Assembly: GCF_003945765.1 (NCBI RefSeq)
Contig: NZ_CP027712.1
Location: 5,208,001-5,272,000 of the forward strand
Direction of reading: 5' to 3'
Source: Pseudomonas chlororaphis subsp. chlororaphis
Lineage (GTDB): Bacteria; Pseudomonadota; Gammaproteobacteria; Pseudomonadales; Pseudomonadaceae
DNA length: 64,000 nt
Part shown: piece by piece, positions 17,412 to 25,733 of the stretch
Layout of the letters: each line of letters starts with the position of its first letter
Position numbering within the stretch: position 1 is the first letter of the stretch
Notes under the pieces: model-generated
Told to the model about the DNA's origin: nothing
The model's database searches: none
Seen by the model: the letters and a program-made list of their open reading frames with translations, nothing else
Program-made: the position numbers and the translations under genes

Positions 17412-18017
17412 ATGCTGACCACCCTCGAGCAACTGGAAGCAATCTACGGCCAGCCCATTGAGCGGGCCGTGCGCAAGGAAATCCCCTTCCTCAACCCGGA
17501 CTACCAGGCCATGGTGCGCGCCTCGCCGCTGGTGATCCTGAGCACCGTCGGCCCAGGCGGGATGGACGGCTCGCCTCGCGGCGATACCCCGGGTTTCGTA
17601 CGGATCATCGACGAGCGCACCCTGGCCCTGCCCGACCGCCCGGGCAACAACCGCATCGACAGCCTGCGCAATATCGTCAGCGACCCGCGGGTGGCCCTGC
17701 TGTTCATCATTCCAGGCATCGGCGAGACCCTGCGGGTCAATGGCCGGGCGCGGATCTCGGCCGAGCCGGCGCTGCTGGACAGCTTCGCGGTGAATGGCAA
17801 GCCGGCGCGCACAGTGATCCTGGTGGACGTCGAGGCGGCCTACTTCCACTGCTCCAAGGCCATCGTGCGTTCCGACCTGTGGAACCCCGAGCACTACCTG
17901 GAACGCTCGGCCCTGCCCTCGGCCGGCGCCATCCTCAAGCACCTCTGCGACGGCCAGTTCGACGCCGACCGCTACGACCGGGAAATGCCGGAGCGGGTGC
18001 GCAACAGCCTGTATTGA
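17412..18017 (+). CDS. Pyridoxamine 5'-phosphate oxidase-like flavin-binding protein
   Basis: A 201-residue protein with a split-barrel FMN-binding fold. Segments SPLVILSTVGPGGMDGSPRGD and IDSLRNIVSDPRVALLFIIPG match the PNPOx-like superfamily, in particular the MSMEG_1061-type branch. The C-terminal part with RSDLWNPEHY is typical of that branch. The family includes F420- or FMN-dependent reductases; the substrate here is unknown. ATG 17412 has AGGAG seven bases upstream; the preceding ATG at 17409 is also in frame. Probably cotranscribed with the acetyltransferase before it. Confidence 0.82.
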   Translation: MLTTLEQLEAIYGQPIERAVRKEIPFLNPDYQAMVRASPLVILSTVGPGGMDGSPRGDTPGFVRIIDERTLALPDRPGNNRIDSLRNIVSDPRVALLFIIPGIGETLRVNGRARISAEPALLDSFAVNGKPARTVILVDVEAAYFHCSKAIVRSDLWNPEHYLERSALPSAGAILKHLCDGQFDADRYDREMPERVRNSLY

Positions 18018-18023
18018 ATGCTT

Positions 18024-18113
18024 CTGCAGGAGCGAAGCTTGCTCGCGATGAAGGCTGACGCGGTACATCAGCCAGACCGCGGCGCCCTTTTCGCGGGCAA
18101 GCCTCGCTCCTAC
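18024..18113. repeat. Palindromic repeat pair, GGAGCGAAGC family
   Basis: GCAGGAGCGAAGCTTGCTCG faces TCGCGGGCAAGCCTCGCTCC in inverted orientation between two convergent genes. Same family as those at 1042, 8027, 51372 and 56988. Confidence 0.8.
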
Positions 18114-18142
18114 GCCGTGGCGTTACGACCTGCGTTACGACC

Positions 18143-18640
18143 TCACAACTCCAGAGCCATCTCGTGCCAGGCCATGCCGCCATGGTCCGACGCCGAAGCC
18201 TTGAGGTAGACGAAGCCGAAGCGCTCGTACAAGGGCACATGCCGCTCCTTGCACATCAGGTTGATGCTGGCCTTGCCCAGGCCGCGCATGCGCTCGATGA
18301 AGGCCTCCAGCAGACACCGGGAAACACCCTGGCCCTGATAGTCCGGATGCACCACCACCGACATGATCACCACATGGGGCCCGGCCGGGTCGTGGCCGAT
18401 CAGTTCCTTGAAGGCCTCGTCGGCCATCTCGACCTCGAAGGCCGCCCCGGAATTGATGAAGCCGGCCACTACGCCCTCCACTTCGGCGACGATGAAGCCC
18501 TCGGGCCAGGTGGCGATACGGGTGGCGATCTTTTCCCGGGTGGCGGCTTCGTCGCCCTCGTAGGCCAGGGTTTCGATGGCAAAGCAACGGTCCAGGTCAG
18601 CGGCGGCGACCTGACGGATCAACAGGCTGGATAAGGTCAT
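18143..18640 (-). CDS. GNAT-family N-acetyltransferase
   Basis: A 165-residue acetyltransferase. Motif A is VVVHPDYQGQGVSRCLLEAFIERM, containing the Q-G-Q-G-V acetyl-CoA pyrophosphate loop, and motif B follows as LMCKERHVPLYERFGF. The layout resembles the arylalkylamine N-acetyltransferase-like group of GNAT enzymes. The acceptor is not known. It stands alone on the minus strand, with a REP-like repeat pair beyond its 3' end and a small open reading frame on the other strand beyond its 5' end. Confidence 0.85.
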   Translation of the reverse strand: MTLSSLLIRQVAAADLDRCFAIETLAYEGDEAATREKIATRIATWPEGFIVAEVEGVVAGFINSGAAFEVEMADEAFKELIGHDPAGPHVVIMSVVVHPDYQGQGVSRCLLEAFIERMRGLGKASINLMCKERHVPLYERFGFVYLKASASDHGGMAWHEMALEL

Positions 18641-18809
18641 GGGGAACAGATCGGCTATGGGAAATGCCGCCGATCATAAAGTAATAAGGCTTGCATATCG
18701 AATGACGGCAAGCCCGTAAAAGCTGCGTAGAGTCGCTGTCATCCGCGCGCCGACCGGGTTATTTATCAGGGCTCAATCAATCCCATCCTGGTCGAGTACG
18801 GAAGTCGCC

Positions 18810-18920
18810 ATGAGCAATGTTCAGATCGGTTTGCTGGTGCTGTTCGGTATCAGTGCGTTCGGTTTTGTCACCCTGTCCATCGACCTGTGGCGCGCCCGCC
18901 GGCCGAACAAAGGCAAATGA
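18810..18920 (+). CDS. Predicted 36-residue single-span membrane peptide
   Basis: The frame runs from ATG 18810 to TGA 18920. After a short polar N-terminus (MSNVQ), about 20 hydrophobic residues (IGLLVLFGISAFGFVTLSI) form a likely transmembrane helix, and a basic tail follows (RARRPNKGK). GGAAG lies six bases upstream. Composition, orientation by the positive-inside rule and the ribosome site make it a credible small membrane protein. I do not recognise a named family. It is convergent with the GyrI-like gene. Confidence 0.55.
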   Translation: MSNVQIGLLVLFGISAFGFVTLSIDLWRARRPNKGK

Positions 18921-18960
18921 CCGGGCCCACCGCGGGCCCGGCCGGTGCTCGCGGCGCGGC

Positions 18961-19449
18961 TCACTGCTCCTTGAGCGGCAGCCAGATTTCCAGCACGCCC
19001 TGGCCGGTGTCAGGGTTGAAGTCGGCGCTGTAGCGTTCGAATTCCGGCGCATCGGCGGCTTCGCGCCCGGACTGTGGCAGCCAGGTTTTCCAGATGTACT
19101 GGAAGGTCTGCGGCAGGCTCGCAAGCGGCCCCTGGTGCTCGAACACCGCGTAGTGCTGCGGCGGCACCTCGACCCAGCGGTACAGCTCGGGCAAATCGTC
19201 GAGTTTGCTGATTTCGACCCCGGCGATGTATTCGAACCCGCCCTTGCCGTCGGGGTTGCAGCAGAGGCCGTAGGTCTGCTCCCCGACCTGGCCGGGAACC
19301 TTGCCGATATGGGGAATGAAGTGTTCCCAGAGCTCAGGAATGCCCTGCGTCGTCTCGGGAGTGAAACGCCCGCCCAGACCGGCGATCAGCAGAAAGCGCC
19401 CCTTCTCGAAACGCGGTACCGGCCCGCCGACCTGTTTTTGCTCATCCAT
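18961..19449 (-). CDS. GyrI-like / AraC effector-binding domain protein
   Basis: A 162-residue stand-alone GyrI-like (small-molecule-binding) domain. Segments GIPELWEHFIPHIG, TYGLCCNPDGKGGFEYIAGVEI and the C-terminal FNPDTGQGVLEIWLPL match the effector-binding module found at the end of BmrR/Rob-type regulators. There is no DNA-binding domain, so it may bind or modify drugs or other ligands rather than regulate. ATG 19449 has AGGAG nine bases upstream; the in-frame extension upstream is not protein-like. Confidence 0.83.
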   Translation of the reverse strand: MDEQKQVGGPVPRFEKGRFLLIAGLGGRFTPETTQGIPELWEHFIPHIGKVPGQVGEQTYGLCCNPDGKGGFEYIAGVEISKLDDLPELYRWVEVPPQHYAVFEHQGPLASLPQTFQYIWKTWLPQSGREAADAPEFERYSADFNPDTGQGVLEIWLPLKEQ

Positions 19450-19514
19450 GATGCGACTCCTGCCTGAAAAATGGGTTCGGCAGGGAGTATAGAGGCCAAA
19501 CCCGAATCGCTGGG

Positions 19515-20177
19515 TCAGAGCGCGGGAAGCTCCGCGACCGCCGCGCCGACGATGAACTCCTGGTAACCGGACAGGATCACGTAGACCGCGAAATAGCAGA
19601 AGATCGCCGCAGATGCCAGGTAGGAGTAGCGCAACAATTTGTCGCCCAGCAGCTTGCCGCCCTGGGTCGCGGCAAAGCATAGGCCCACGACCCAGGCCAG
19701 CCCGGCGCAGAAGAAGCCGCTGAGGAACAGCCCGGAACTGAGCAGGTCACCGCCGCCGGAACGGGCAATCAGGGTACCGCCCACCGCGGCGAACCAGAGG
19801 ATCGCGCTGGGAGACGACATGGCCAGGAAAATGCCGCGGAAAAACTCCTTGCGCGGCGAACCGTTGTCCACCTCCCCGGCCTCGGCCAGCACCGCGCTGT
19901 GGTGGATCGCCGAATAGATCATCTTCGCCGCGAAGTACACCAGCAGCGCCGATCCGCCGATCCACAGCACCCAGCGCACCGCTTCGTACTGCAGCAGCAC
20001 GGTCATGCCGGCCAGCGCCAGCACGGCGTAGACCAGGTCACCGACACAGGTGCCCAGGCCCAGGCAGAAACCCTGGAAATAACCACGCTGCATGGCCAGG
20101 GTAATCATCGCGATATTGGCCACGCCTATGTCCAGGCACAGCGAAAGGCTCAGCAGAAAGCCGCTGGTAAACTCCAT
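19515..20177 (-). CDS. LysE/RhtB-family exporter
   Basis: A 220-residue membrane protein with about six hydrophobic segments, matching the LysE/RhtB amino-acid and metabolite exporter superfamily. The usual LSPGP-type motif is not obvious; instead the first helices read SLCLDIGVANIAMI, and a conserved P-S-A-I-L-W-F-A segment falls mid-protein. ATG 20177 has AGGA six bases upstream; the adjacent ATG at 20180 is also possible. It is divergent from alaC, so alanine or a related amino acid is a plausible but unproven substrate. Confidence 0.8.
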   Translation of the reverse strand: MEFTSGFLLSLSLCLDIGVANIAMITLAMQRGYFQGFCLGLGTCVGDLVYAVLALAGMTVLLQYEAVRWVLWIGGSALLVYFAAKMIYSAIHHSAVLAEAGEVDNGSPRKEFFRGIFLAMSSPSAILWFAAVGGTLIARSGGGDLLSSGLFLSGFFCAGLAWVVGLCFAATQGGKLLGDKLLRYSYLASAAIFCYFAVYVILSGYQEFIVGAAVAELPAL

Positions 20178-20431
20178 CATTCATCCTGTTCGATGCGGTT
20201 GTTCGAGTGGGGGGTATTTAACGCGGGAGGGCCCGGCAAACACAATGCGCGGGCTGCGAATCCAGCCTGCATGATGCAAATCCCTGTCCAGGCAACGCCG
20301 CTGCCGGCAAAAAATAGTTGCCGCGCCCCTCTGGACAGCCTGGCGCCACAGCCCTTATCGTCTGCCCCCAGGCCACCGCAGTGGCCGACGTCGCTCGGAC
20401 GGTTCCGGGCGCTCACGTACTCGAGGCAACA

Positions 20432-21643
20432 ATGGCCGAACAAGGTTCGCCGCGCCGCTTTGCGCGCATAGATCGACTCCCCCCCTACGTATTCAATATC
20501 ACTGCCGAGCTGAAGATGGCTGCGCGTCGGCGCGGCGAAGACATCATCGACTTGAGCATGGGTAACCCCGACGGTGCGACTCCGCCGCACATCGTCGAGA
20601 AACTGGTCACCGTCGCCCAGCGCGAAGACACCCACGGCTACTCCACCTCCAAGGGTATTCCGCGTCTGCGCCGGGCCATTTCGCGCTGGTACAAGGATCG
20701 CTACGAGGTCGATATCGACCCGGAAAGCGAAGCCATCGTCACCATCGGTTCCAAGGAAGGCCTGGCGCACCTGATGCTCGCCACCCTGGACCAGGGCGAC
20801 ACCGTGCTGGTGCCCAACCCGAGCTACCCGATTCACATTTACGGCGCGGTGATCGCCGGCGCCCAGGTGCGTTCGGTGCCGCTGGTGCCGGGCGTGGACT
20901 TCTTCGACGAGCTGGAGCGGGCCATCCGCGGCTCGATCCCGAAACCGAAGATGATGATCCTCGGCTTCCCGTCCAACCCTACCGCGCAGTGCGTCGAGCT
21001 GGACTTCTTCGAACGGGTGATCGCCCTGGCCAAGCAGTACGACGTGCTGGTGATCCACGACCTGGCCTACGCCGACATCGTCTACGACGGCTGGAAAGCC
21101 CCGTCGATCATGCAGGTGCCGGGCGCCAAGGACATCGCGGTGGAGTTTTTCACCCTGTCCAAGAGCTACAACATGGCCGGCTGGCGCATCGGCTTCATGG
21201 TCGGCAACCCGGAGTTGGTCAGCGCCCTGGCGCGGATCAAGAGCTACCACGACTACGGCACTTTCACCCCGCTGCAGGTGGCGGCCATCGCTGCGCTGGA
21301 AGGCGACCAGCAGTGCGTGAAAGACATCGCCGAGCAGTACCGCCAGCGCCGCAATGTGTTGGTCAAGGGCCTGCATGAGCTGGGCTGGATGGTCGAGAAC
21401 CCTAAGGCCTCGATGTACGTCTGGGCGAAGATTCCCGAGGCCTACGCGCACCTGGGCTCGCTGGAGTTCGCCAAGAAGCTGCTGGCCGAGGCCAAGGTCT
21501 GCGTTTCGCCAGGGGTGGGTTTCGGTGAGTACGGCGACGACCATGTGCGCTTCGCCCTGATCGAAAACCAGGACCGCATCCGCCAGGCCGTGCGCGGCAT
21601 CCGCGGCATGTTCCGTGCCGATGGCCTGGTGCAGAAAGGCTGA
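20432..21643 (+). CDS. alaC: Alanine aminotransferase AlaC-like (class I/II aminotransferase)
   Basis: A 403-residue fold-type I PLP enzyme. The PLP lysine is K244 in T-L-S-K-S-Y-N-M, followed by the conserved A-G-W-R-I-G-F; the earlier SNPTAQ (about 181-186) and DLAY (about 210-213) contact PLP. Overall sequence fits the glutamate-pyruvate aminotransferase AlaC (YfdZ) group, which interconverts alanine and pyruvate. GAGG precedes the ATG. The 250-base region upstream, shared with the lysE-like gene, is GC-rich and shows no clear promoter boxes to me. A strong bidirectional hairpin follows the gene. Confidence 0.9.
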   Translation: MAEQGSPRRFARIDRLPPYVFNITAELKMAARRRGEDIIDLSMGNPDGATPPHIVEKLVTVAQREDTHGYSTSKGIPRLRRAISRWYKDRYEVDIDPESEAIVTIGSKEGLAHLMLATLDQGDTVLVPNPSYPIHIYGAVIAGAQVRSVPLVPGVDFFDELERAIRGSIPKPKMMILGFPSNPTAQCVELDFFERVIALAKQYDVLVIHDLAYADIVYDGWKAPSIMQVPGAKDIAVEFFTLSKSYNMAGWRIGFMVGNPELVSALARIKSYHDYGTFTPLQVAAIAALEGDQQCVKDIAEQYRQRRNVLVKGLHELGWMVENPKASMYVWAKIPEAYAHLGSLEFAKKLLAEAKVCVSPGVGFGEYGDDHVRFALIENQDRIRQAVRGIRGMFRADGLVQKG

Positions 21644-21662
21644 TCCGCGTCGCCCTATAAGC

Positions 21663-21702
21663 AGGCACAAAAAAACCGCAGCGATGCGGTTTTTTTGTGC
21701 CT
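21663..21702. terminator. Bidirectional intrinsic terminator after alaC
   Basis: A perfect 18-base stem with a GCGA loop; the stem includes seven A on one arm and seven T on the other, so it would terminate transcription from alaC and could also stop minus-strand transcripts leaving gntP. Confidence 0.9.
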
Positions 21703-21712
21703 GTCTGTCGCC

Positions 21713-21818
21713 CCTGTAGCCGCTGCCGCAGGCTGCGATCGGCCGGCACGGCCGTAGCGATCTTGCAATCGCTGAAGGCTCTTCGAGCCTTATCGCAGCC
21801 TTCGGCAGCGGCTACAGG
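21713..21818. repeat. Palindromic repeat pair, GTAGCCGCTGCC family (about 105 bases)
   Basis: CCTGTAGCCGCTGCCGCAGG is mirrored by the CAGCGGCTACAGG end, with a central GGCCGGCACGGCC part. The whole unit is nearly repeated at 52388-52492, including the central segment. Confidence 0.85.
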
Positions 21819-21825
21819 GTTCGGG

Positions 21826-23178
21826 TCACACCACCAGCGACAGCAGCAGGATGAAGATCAGGCCCACCACCGAGAGGATGGTTTCCATCGCGGTCCAGGT
21901 CTTGAAGGTTTCCGCCACGGTCATGTTGAAGTACTGCTTCACCAGCCAGAAACCGGCGTCGTTGACGTGGGACAGGATCAGCGAGCCGGCGCCGGTGGCC
22001 AGCACCAGCAACTCGCGGTTGACCCCAGGGATCATGCCGACCACCGGTACCACGATGCCCGCGCCGGTGATGGTCGCCACGGTCGCCGAACCGGTGGCGA
22101 TCCGGATCACCGCCGCCACCAGCCACGCCAACAGGATCGGCGAGATCTGCGCGTTGACCGCCATGTGGCCGATCACGTCACCCACGCCGCTGGTCACCAG
22201 CATCTGCTTGAAGCCACCGCCGGCACCGATAATCAGGATGATCGCCGCGGTCGGCGCCAGGCTGGCGTCGAGCAGCTTGAGGATCTGCTTGGAGCCGATG
22301 CCCTGGCGCGAACCGAAGGTATAGAGCGACAGCAGCAAGGCCAGCAGCAGCGCGCTGATCGGGTGACCGATCATGTCCATCCAGATGCGGAAGAAATGCC
22401 CGTCCGGGAAGGCCACGTCGGCGAAGGTCTTGAGCAGCATCAGGAACACCGGCAGCAGCACGGTCAGCAGGGTCACGCTGAAGCTCGGCAGGTTGGCCGA
22501 GGTGTTTTCGCGCGCCAGCTGGTCCACCAGTTCCTGGTTCGGATGACCCGGGATGTGCTTGGCGATGAAGGTGCCGTAGATCGGACCGGCGATGATCGCG
22601 GTCGGCAGGGCCACGATCAGGCCGTAGAGAATGGTCTTGCCGATGTCGGCGCCGAACACGCCGATGGCCAGCAGCGGGCCCGGATGCGGCGGCACCAGGC
22701 CGTGCACCGCGGACAGGCCGGCCAGCAGCGGGATACCGATCTTGATGATCGACACGCCGGTGCGCCGGGCGACGATGAACACCAGCGGGATCAGCAGCAC
22801 GAAGCCGATCTCGAAGAACAGCGGGATGCCCACCAGGAAGGCGGCGAACATCATCGCCCACTGCACCCGCTCCTTGCCGAACGAGCGGATCAGGGTCTGG
22901 GCGATCTGATCCGCGCCGCCGGATTCGGCCATCATTTTGCCGAGCATGGTGCCCAGCGCGAGGATGATCCCGACGAAACCGAGTACCCCACCGAAGCCGT
23001 CCTGGAACGCCTTGATGATCTTGTCCACCGGCATGCCCGACGTCAGGCCGAGGAAACCCGCGGCGATGGTCAGGGCGATGAAGGGATGCAGCTTGAATCG
23101 AGTGATCAGCACGATCAGCCCGATAATGGTGACCACTGCGTCTACCAGCAGATAGGTCTCTTGGGACATGCCAAACAT
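21826..23178 (-). CDS. gntP: Gluconate permease GntP
   Basis: A 450-residue permease of the GntP family with about twelve hydrophobic segments. Diagnostic stretches are GFVGIILALGTMLGKMMAESGGAD, AHGLVPPHPGP-like (here VHGLVPPHPGPL), IIGAGGGFKQML and ATGSATVATITGAG. It imports gluconate, and its partner kinase gene lies 83 bases upstream on the same strand. A GntR-type palindrome lies in that gap and an AAnAAnAA motif lies before the GGAGG ribosome site. It therefore probably has its own promoter under GntR control in addition to read-through from gntK. Confidence 0.95.
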   Translation of the reverse strand: MFGMSQETYLLVDAVVTIIGLIVLITRFKLHPFIALTIAAGFLGLTSGMPVDKIIKAFQDGFGGVLGFVGIILALGTMLGKMMAESGGADQIAQTLIRSFGKERVQWAMMFAAFLVGIPLFFEIGFVLLIPLVFIVARRTGVSIIKIGIPLLAGLSAVHGLVPPHPGPLLAIGVFGADIGKTILYGLIVALPTAIIAGPIYGTFIAKHIPGHPNQELVDQLARENTSANLPSFSVTLLTVLLPVFLMLLKTFADVAFPDGHFFRIWMDMIGHPISALLLALLLSLYTFGSRQGIGSKQILKLLDASLAPTAAIILIIGAGGGFKQMLVTSGVGDVIGHMAVNAQISPILLAWLVAAVIRIATGSATVATITGAGIVVPVVGMIPGVNRELLVLATGAGSLILSHVNDAGFWLVKQYFNMTVAETFKTWTAMETILSVVGLIFILLLSLVV

Positions 23179-23192
23179 GGGGTTGCCTCCGG

Positions 23193-23204
23193 TTTGTTGT
23201 TTTT
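23193..23204 (-). promoter_or_regulatory. Candidate Hfq/Crc catabolite-activity motif of gntP
   Basis: On the minus strand it reads AAAAACAACAAA, containing AACAACAA, about 14 bases before the start codon and just upstream of CCGGAGG. It matches the AAnAAnAA pattern bound by Hfq with Crc in Pseudomonas. Confidence 0.65.
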
Positions 23205-23234
23205 ATTCAAGCGTTAAAAACGTGAGCCGAGTGG

Positions 23235-23246
23235 GATAGCGCTATC
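23235..23246. promoter_or_regulatory. GntR operator, gntP promoter
   Basis: A perfect 12-base palindrome GATAGCGCTATC in the gntK-gntP gap. It shares TAGCGCT with the two sites at 23813 and 23964, as expected of one LacI-family regulator. Confidence 0.7.
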
Positions 23247-23261
23247 TAGGTGAACCGAAGC

Positions 23262-23795
23262 TTATCGGGGTGAGTCCAGCCCGTGCTCCAGCCACCAGCC
23301 ATGGGCCTGTTCGGCCAGCCGGTCAACGCTGTGGATGGTGGCGTCCAATGCCAGGGTCAGGGGTTCGCCCACGGGAGATTCGAGGGTGGCGAACTGACTG
23401 TCGATCAGGGTCGAAGGCATGAAATGCCCCGGACGGTGGGCCACGCGATCGGCGGCCACTTGTGGTGTCAATTGCAGGAAAACGAAGCCTAGGCCGGGCG
23501 TGGCGCTGCGCAGGCGGTCGCGGTACTTGCGCTTGAGCGCCGAGCAGGTCAGCACCGGACGTTGTCCGGCGGCCAGAGCGCGACGCAACTCGTCGCACAG
23601 GCTGTCGAGCCAGCCGGCACGGTCGTCGTCGTTCAGGGGAATACCGGCACTCATCTTGGCGATATTGGCGGCAGGGTGGAACGTATCGCCTTCAATGGCC
23701 GTGGCGCCGCTGCGCTGGCACAGCGCTTCACTGACGCTGGACTTGCCGCAGCCGGCAACGCCCATGATGACCAGGGCGGTGATGGGTTGACTCAT
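23262..23795 (-). CDS. gntK: Gluconokinase
   Basis: A 177-residue P-loop kinase. The Walker A motif GVAGCGKSS is at residues 12-20; EGDTFHPAANIAKMSAGIPLNDDDR and TCSALKRKYRDRLR are hallmark GntK segments. It phosphorylates gluconate to 6-phosphogluconate, feeding the Entner-Doudoroff pathway encoded at the right of the window. GAGG lies six bases upstream. It is divergent from gntR with two GntR-type operators between, and is the first gene of gntK-gntP. Confidence 0.95.
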   Translation of the reverse strand: MSQPITALVIMGVAGCGKSSVSEALCQRSGATAIEGDTFHPAANIAKMSAGIPLNDDDRAGWLDSLCDELRRALAAGQRPVLTCSALKRKYRDRLRSATPGLGFVFLQLTPQVAADRVAHRPGHFMPSTLIDSQFATLESPVGEPLTLALDATIHSVDRLAEQAHGWWLEHGLDSPR

Positions 23796-23812
23796 GAAAC
23801 ACCTCAGCGCGC

Positions 23813-23827
23813 AGACAGCGCTACCTT
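23813..23827. promoter_or_regulatory. GntR operator 1, gntK side
   Basis: AGACAGCGCTACCTT, identical over 15 bases to the site at 23964-23978. It lies 18 bases upstream of the gntK start codon. Confidence 0.75.
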
Positions 23828-23963
23828 CGCTCTTCGAAACTCTAGTGCAAAAATAGTTTCTGCCGACGCCTTCTTGTCATTTTTGTGGGTTGCCGCGTAT
23901 ATAGGCCGCGAAACCAAAGAGTGCGGGTCAGGCCGACCGCGCTCACGCATTGCAGCTGTTTCG

Positions 23964-23978
23964 AGACAGCGCTACCTT
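23964..23978. promoter_or_regulatory. GntR operator 2, gntR side
   Basis: Second copy of AGACAGCGCTACCTT. Read on the minus strand it gives ACTAAGGTAGCGCT, an exact fit to AC-N-AAG-N-TAGCGCT, the pattern I recall for P. aeruginosa GntR. It is placed to autoregulate gntR. Confidence 0.78.
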
Positions 23979-24010
23979 AGTGACTTGAATTTTGTTTGGC
24001 AAGCCGTCTG

Positions 24011-25042
24011 ATGACCTCCTCCAAGAACGATAAAAATACCCGCACCACGGGGCGCCCGACCCTCAACGAAGTCGCGCGCCTGGCCGGCGTCAGCCCGATC
24101 ACCGCCTCGCGAGCCCTGCGCGGCATCGACACGGTGGCCACCGAACTGGTGGAAAAGGTGCAGAAGGCCGCCCGCGAACTCAACTACGTGGTCAACCCGG
24201 CCGCCCGCGCCCTGGCCTCGGCCCAGAGCCATTCGGTGGTGGTGCTGGTGCCGTCGCTGTCCAACCTGCTGTTCATCGATACCCTGGAAGCCATTCATCA
24301 GGTTTTGCGGCCCAAGGGCTTCGAAGTGCTGATCGGCAACTTCCACTATTCCCCCGACGAAGAAGAAAACCTGCTGCGCAACTACATGGCCTACCAGCCC
24401 CGCGGCCTGCTGCTGACCGGCTTCGACCGGACCGAAAGCGCCCGACGGATGGTCGAAGCCAGCAACGTTCCCTGCGTCTACATGATGGACCTCAACCCCG
24501 AGGCCGGCCTGAACTGCGTGGGTTTCTCCCAGCACAACGCCGGGGAAACCGCCGCCGAGCACCTGATCTCCCGCGGCCGCAAGCGCCTGGCCTATATCGG
24601 TGCCCAGCTCGACCAGCGCACCCTGATGCGCGGCGAAGGTTTCCGCCGCGGCCTGGAGAAAGCCGGCCTCTACGACCCGAAACTGGAAGTCCTCACCCCG
24701 CGCCCCTCGTCGGTGGGCCTGGGCGGCGAACTCTTCCTGCAGTTGATGCACAGCCACCCGGACGTGGACGCGATCTTCTTCGGCAACGACGACCTGGCCC
24801 ACGGCGCCCTGCTGGAAGCCATGCGTTGCGGCATCAGGATCCCCGAGCAAGTGGCGGTGATGGGCTTCAACGACCTGCCCGCCTCGGCGCACATGGTGCC
24901 GCGCCTGAGCAGCATCAGCACCCCGCGCGAAGCCATCGGCCGCCGCGCCGCGGAACAACTGCTGACCCTGATGGCCGGCAACAGCGTGGCCAAGCCGGTG
25001 GTGGACATGGGCTTCGAGCTGATGGTGCGCGAGAGCACCTGA
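24011..25042 (+). CDS. gntR: Gluconate operon repressor GntR (LacI family)
   Basis: A 343-residue LacI/GalR-family repressor. The helix-turn-helix is at about residues 17-38 (PTLNEVARLAGVSPITASRALRG), the hinge region follows, and a periplasmic-binding-protein-like sugar domain occupies the rest, with PEQVAVMGFNDLPAS near the C-terminus. It should release its operators on binding gluconate or 6-phosphogluconate, derepressing gntK and gntP. ATG 24011 is preferred; an in-frame TTG five codons upstream is possible. Three operators nearby support the assignment. Confidence 0.93.
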   Translation: MTSSKNDKNTRTTGRPTLNEVARLAGVSPITASRALRGIDTVATELVEKVQKAARELNYVVNPAARALASAQSHSVVVLVPSLSNLLFIDTLEAIHQVLRPKGFEVLIGNFHYSPDEEENLLRNYMAYQPRGLLLTGFDRTESARRMVEASNVPCVYMMDLNPEAGLNCVGFSQHNAGETAAEHLISRGRKRLAYIGAQLDQRTLMRGEGFRRGLEKAGLYDPKLEVLTPRPSSVGLGGELFLQLMHSHPDVDAIFFGNDDLAHGALLEAMRCGIRIPEQVAVMGFNDLPASAHMVPRLSSISTPREAIGRRAAEQLLTLMAGNSVAKPVVDMGFELMVREST

Positions 25043-25049
25043 GCCGCGT

Positions 25050-25667
25050 TCAGGAACGCAGGCTCAGGGCGCTGAGCAGCACGCCGAAGCCCACCAGCAG
25101 AACGCCGAACAACTGGTCGATACGCCGTTTGTAAGCCATGAGCCGGGCCCGGATGCCCGGCGCCGAAAAGAACAGCGCCACCGCCACGAACCACAGCACA
25201 TGGGCCAGGACAATGATCGCGCCATAGCCGATCTGCACACCCGGCGCGGTACCTGGCTGCATCACCTGCATGAACAGGCTGACCACGAAAATCATAGTCT
25301 TGGGGTTCAGCGCATTGGTCAAAAACCCCGTACGCAATGCCACCCACGCCGAGACCCGCGGCGCATCGACCGCTATCTCTTCCTCGACCGCGCGGCTGCG
25401 CAGCATGCCGATACCGAGATAAACCAGGTACAGCGCCCCGGCGATTTTCAGCACGCTGAACAGCAGCAGCGATTCCTTGACCAGCAGGCCGACGCCCAAC
25501 AGCGTGTAGCCGATATGCAGCATCACTCCGAGCCCGATCCCCAGCGCCGTGAACACCCCATGCCGACGCGACAGCACCAGGCTGTTGCGCGTGACCATGG
25601 CGAAATCCGGCCCCGGGCTGAGCACCGCCAGGATGGTAATGGTGATTACTACTAACAGTTCAGTCAT
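25050..25667 (-). CDS. LysE/RhtB-family amino acid exporter
   Basis: A 205-residue membrane protein with six hydrophobic segments. The family motif L-S-P-G-P-D-F is at about residues 17-23, and the N-A-L-N-P-K-T segment in the middle is equally typical of RhtB/LysE exporters of homoserine, threonine or related amino acids. ATG 25667 has AAGG about nine bases upstream; a TTG two codons upstream is less likely. It is divergent from a GcvA-type LysR gene, which probably controls it. The substrate is not fixed by sequence. Confidence 0.88.
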   Translation of the reverse strand: MTELLVVITITILAVLSPGPDFAMVTRNSLVLSRRHGVFTALGIGLGVMLHIGYTLLGVGLLVKESLLLFSVLKIAGALYLVYLGIGMLRSRAVEEEIAVDAPRVSAWVALRTGFLTNALNPKTMIFVVSLFMQVMQPGTAPGVQIGYGAIIVLAHVLWFVAVALFFSAPGIRARLMAYKRRIDQLFGVLLVGFGVLLSALSLRS

Positions 25668-25733
25668 TTTCAAGCGCCTTCACTATAGAATCCGGCCCAT
25701 ACTTTATGGGCACGAACCGTCACAGAGCGAACG

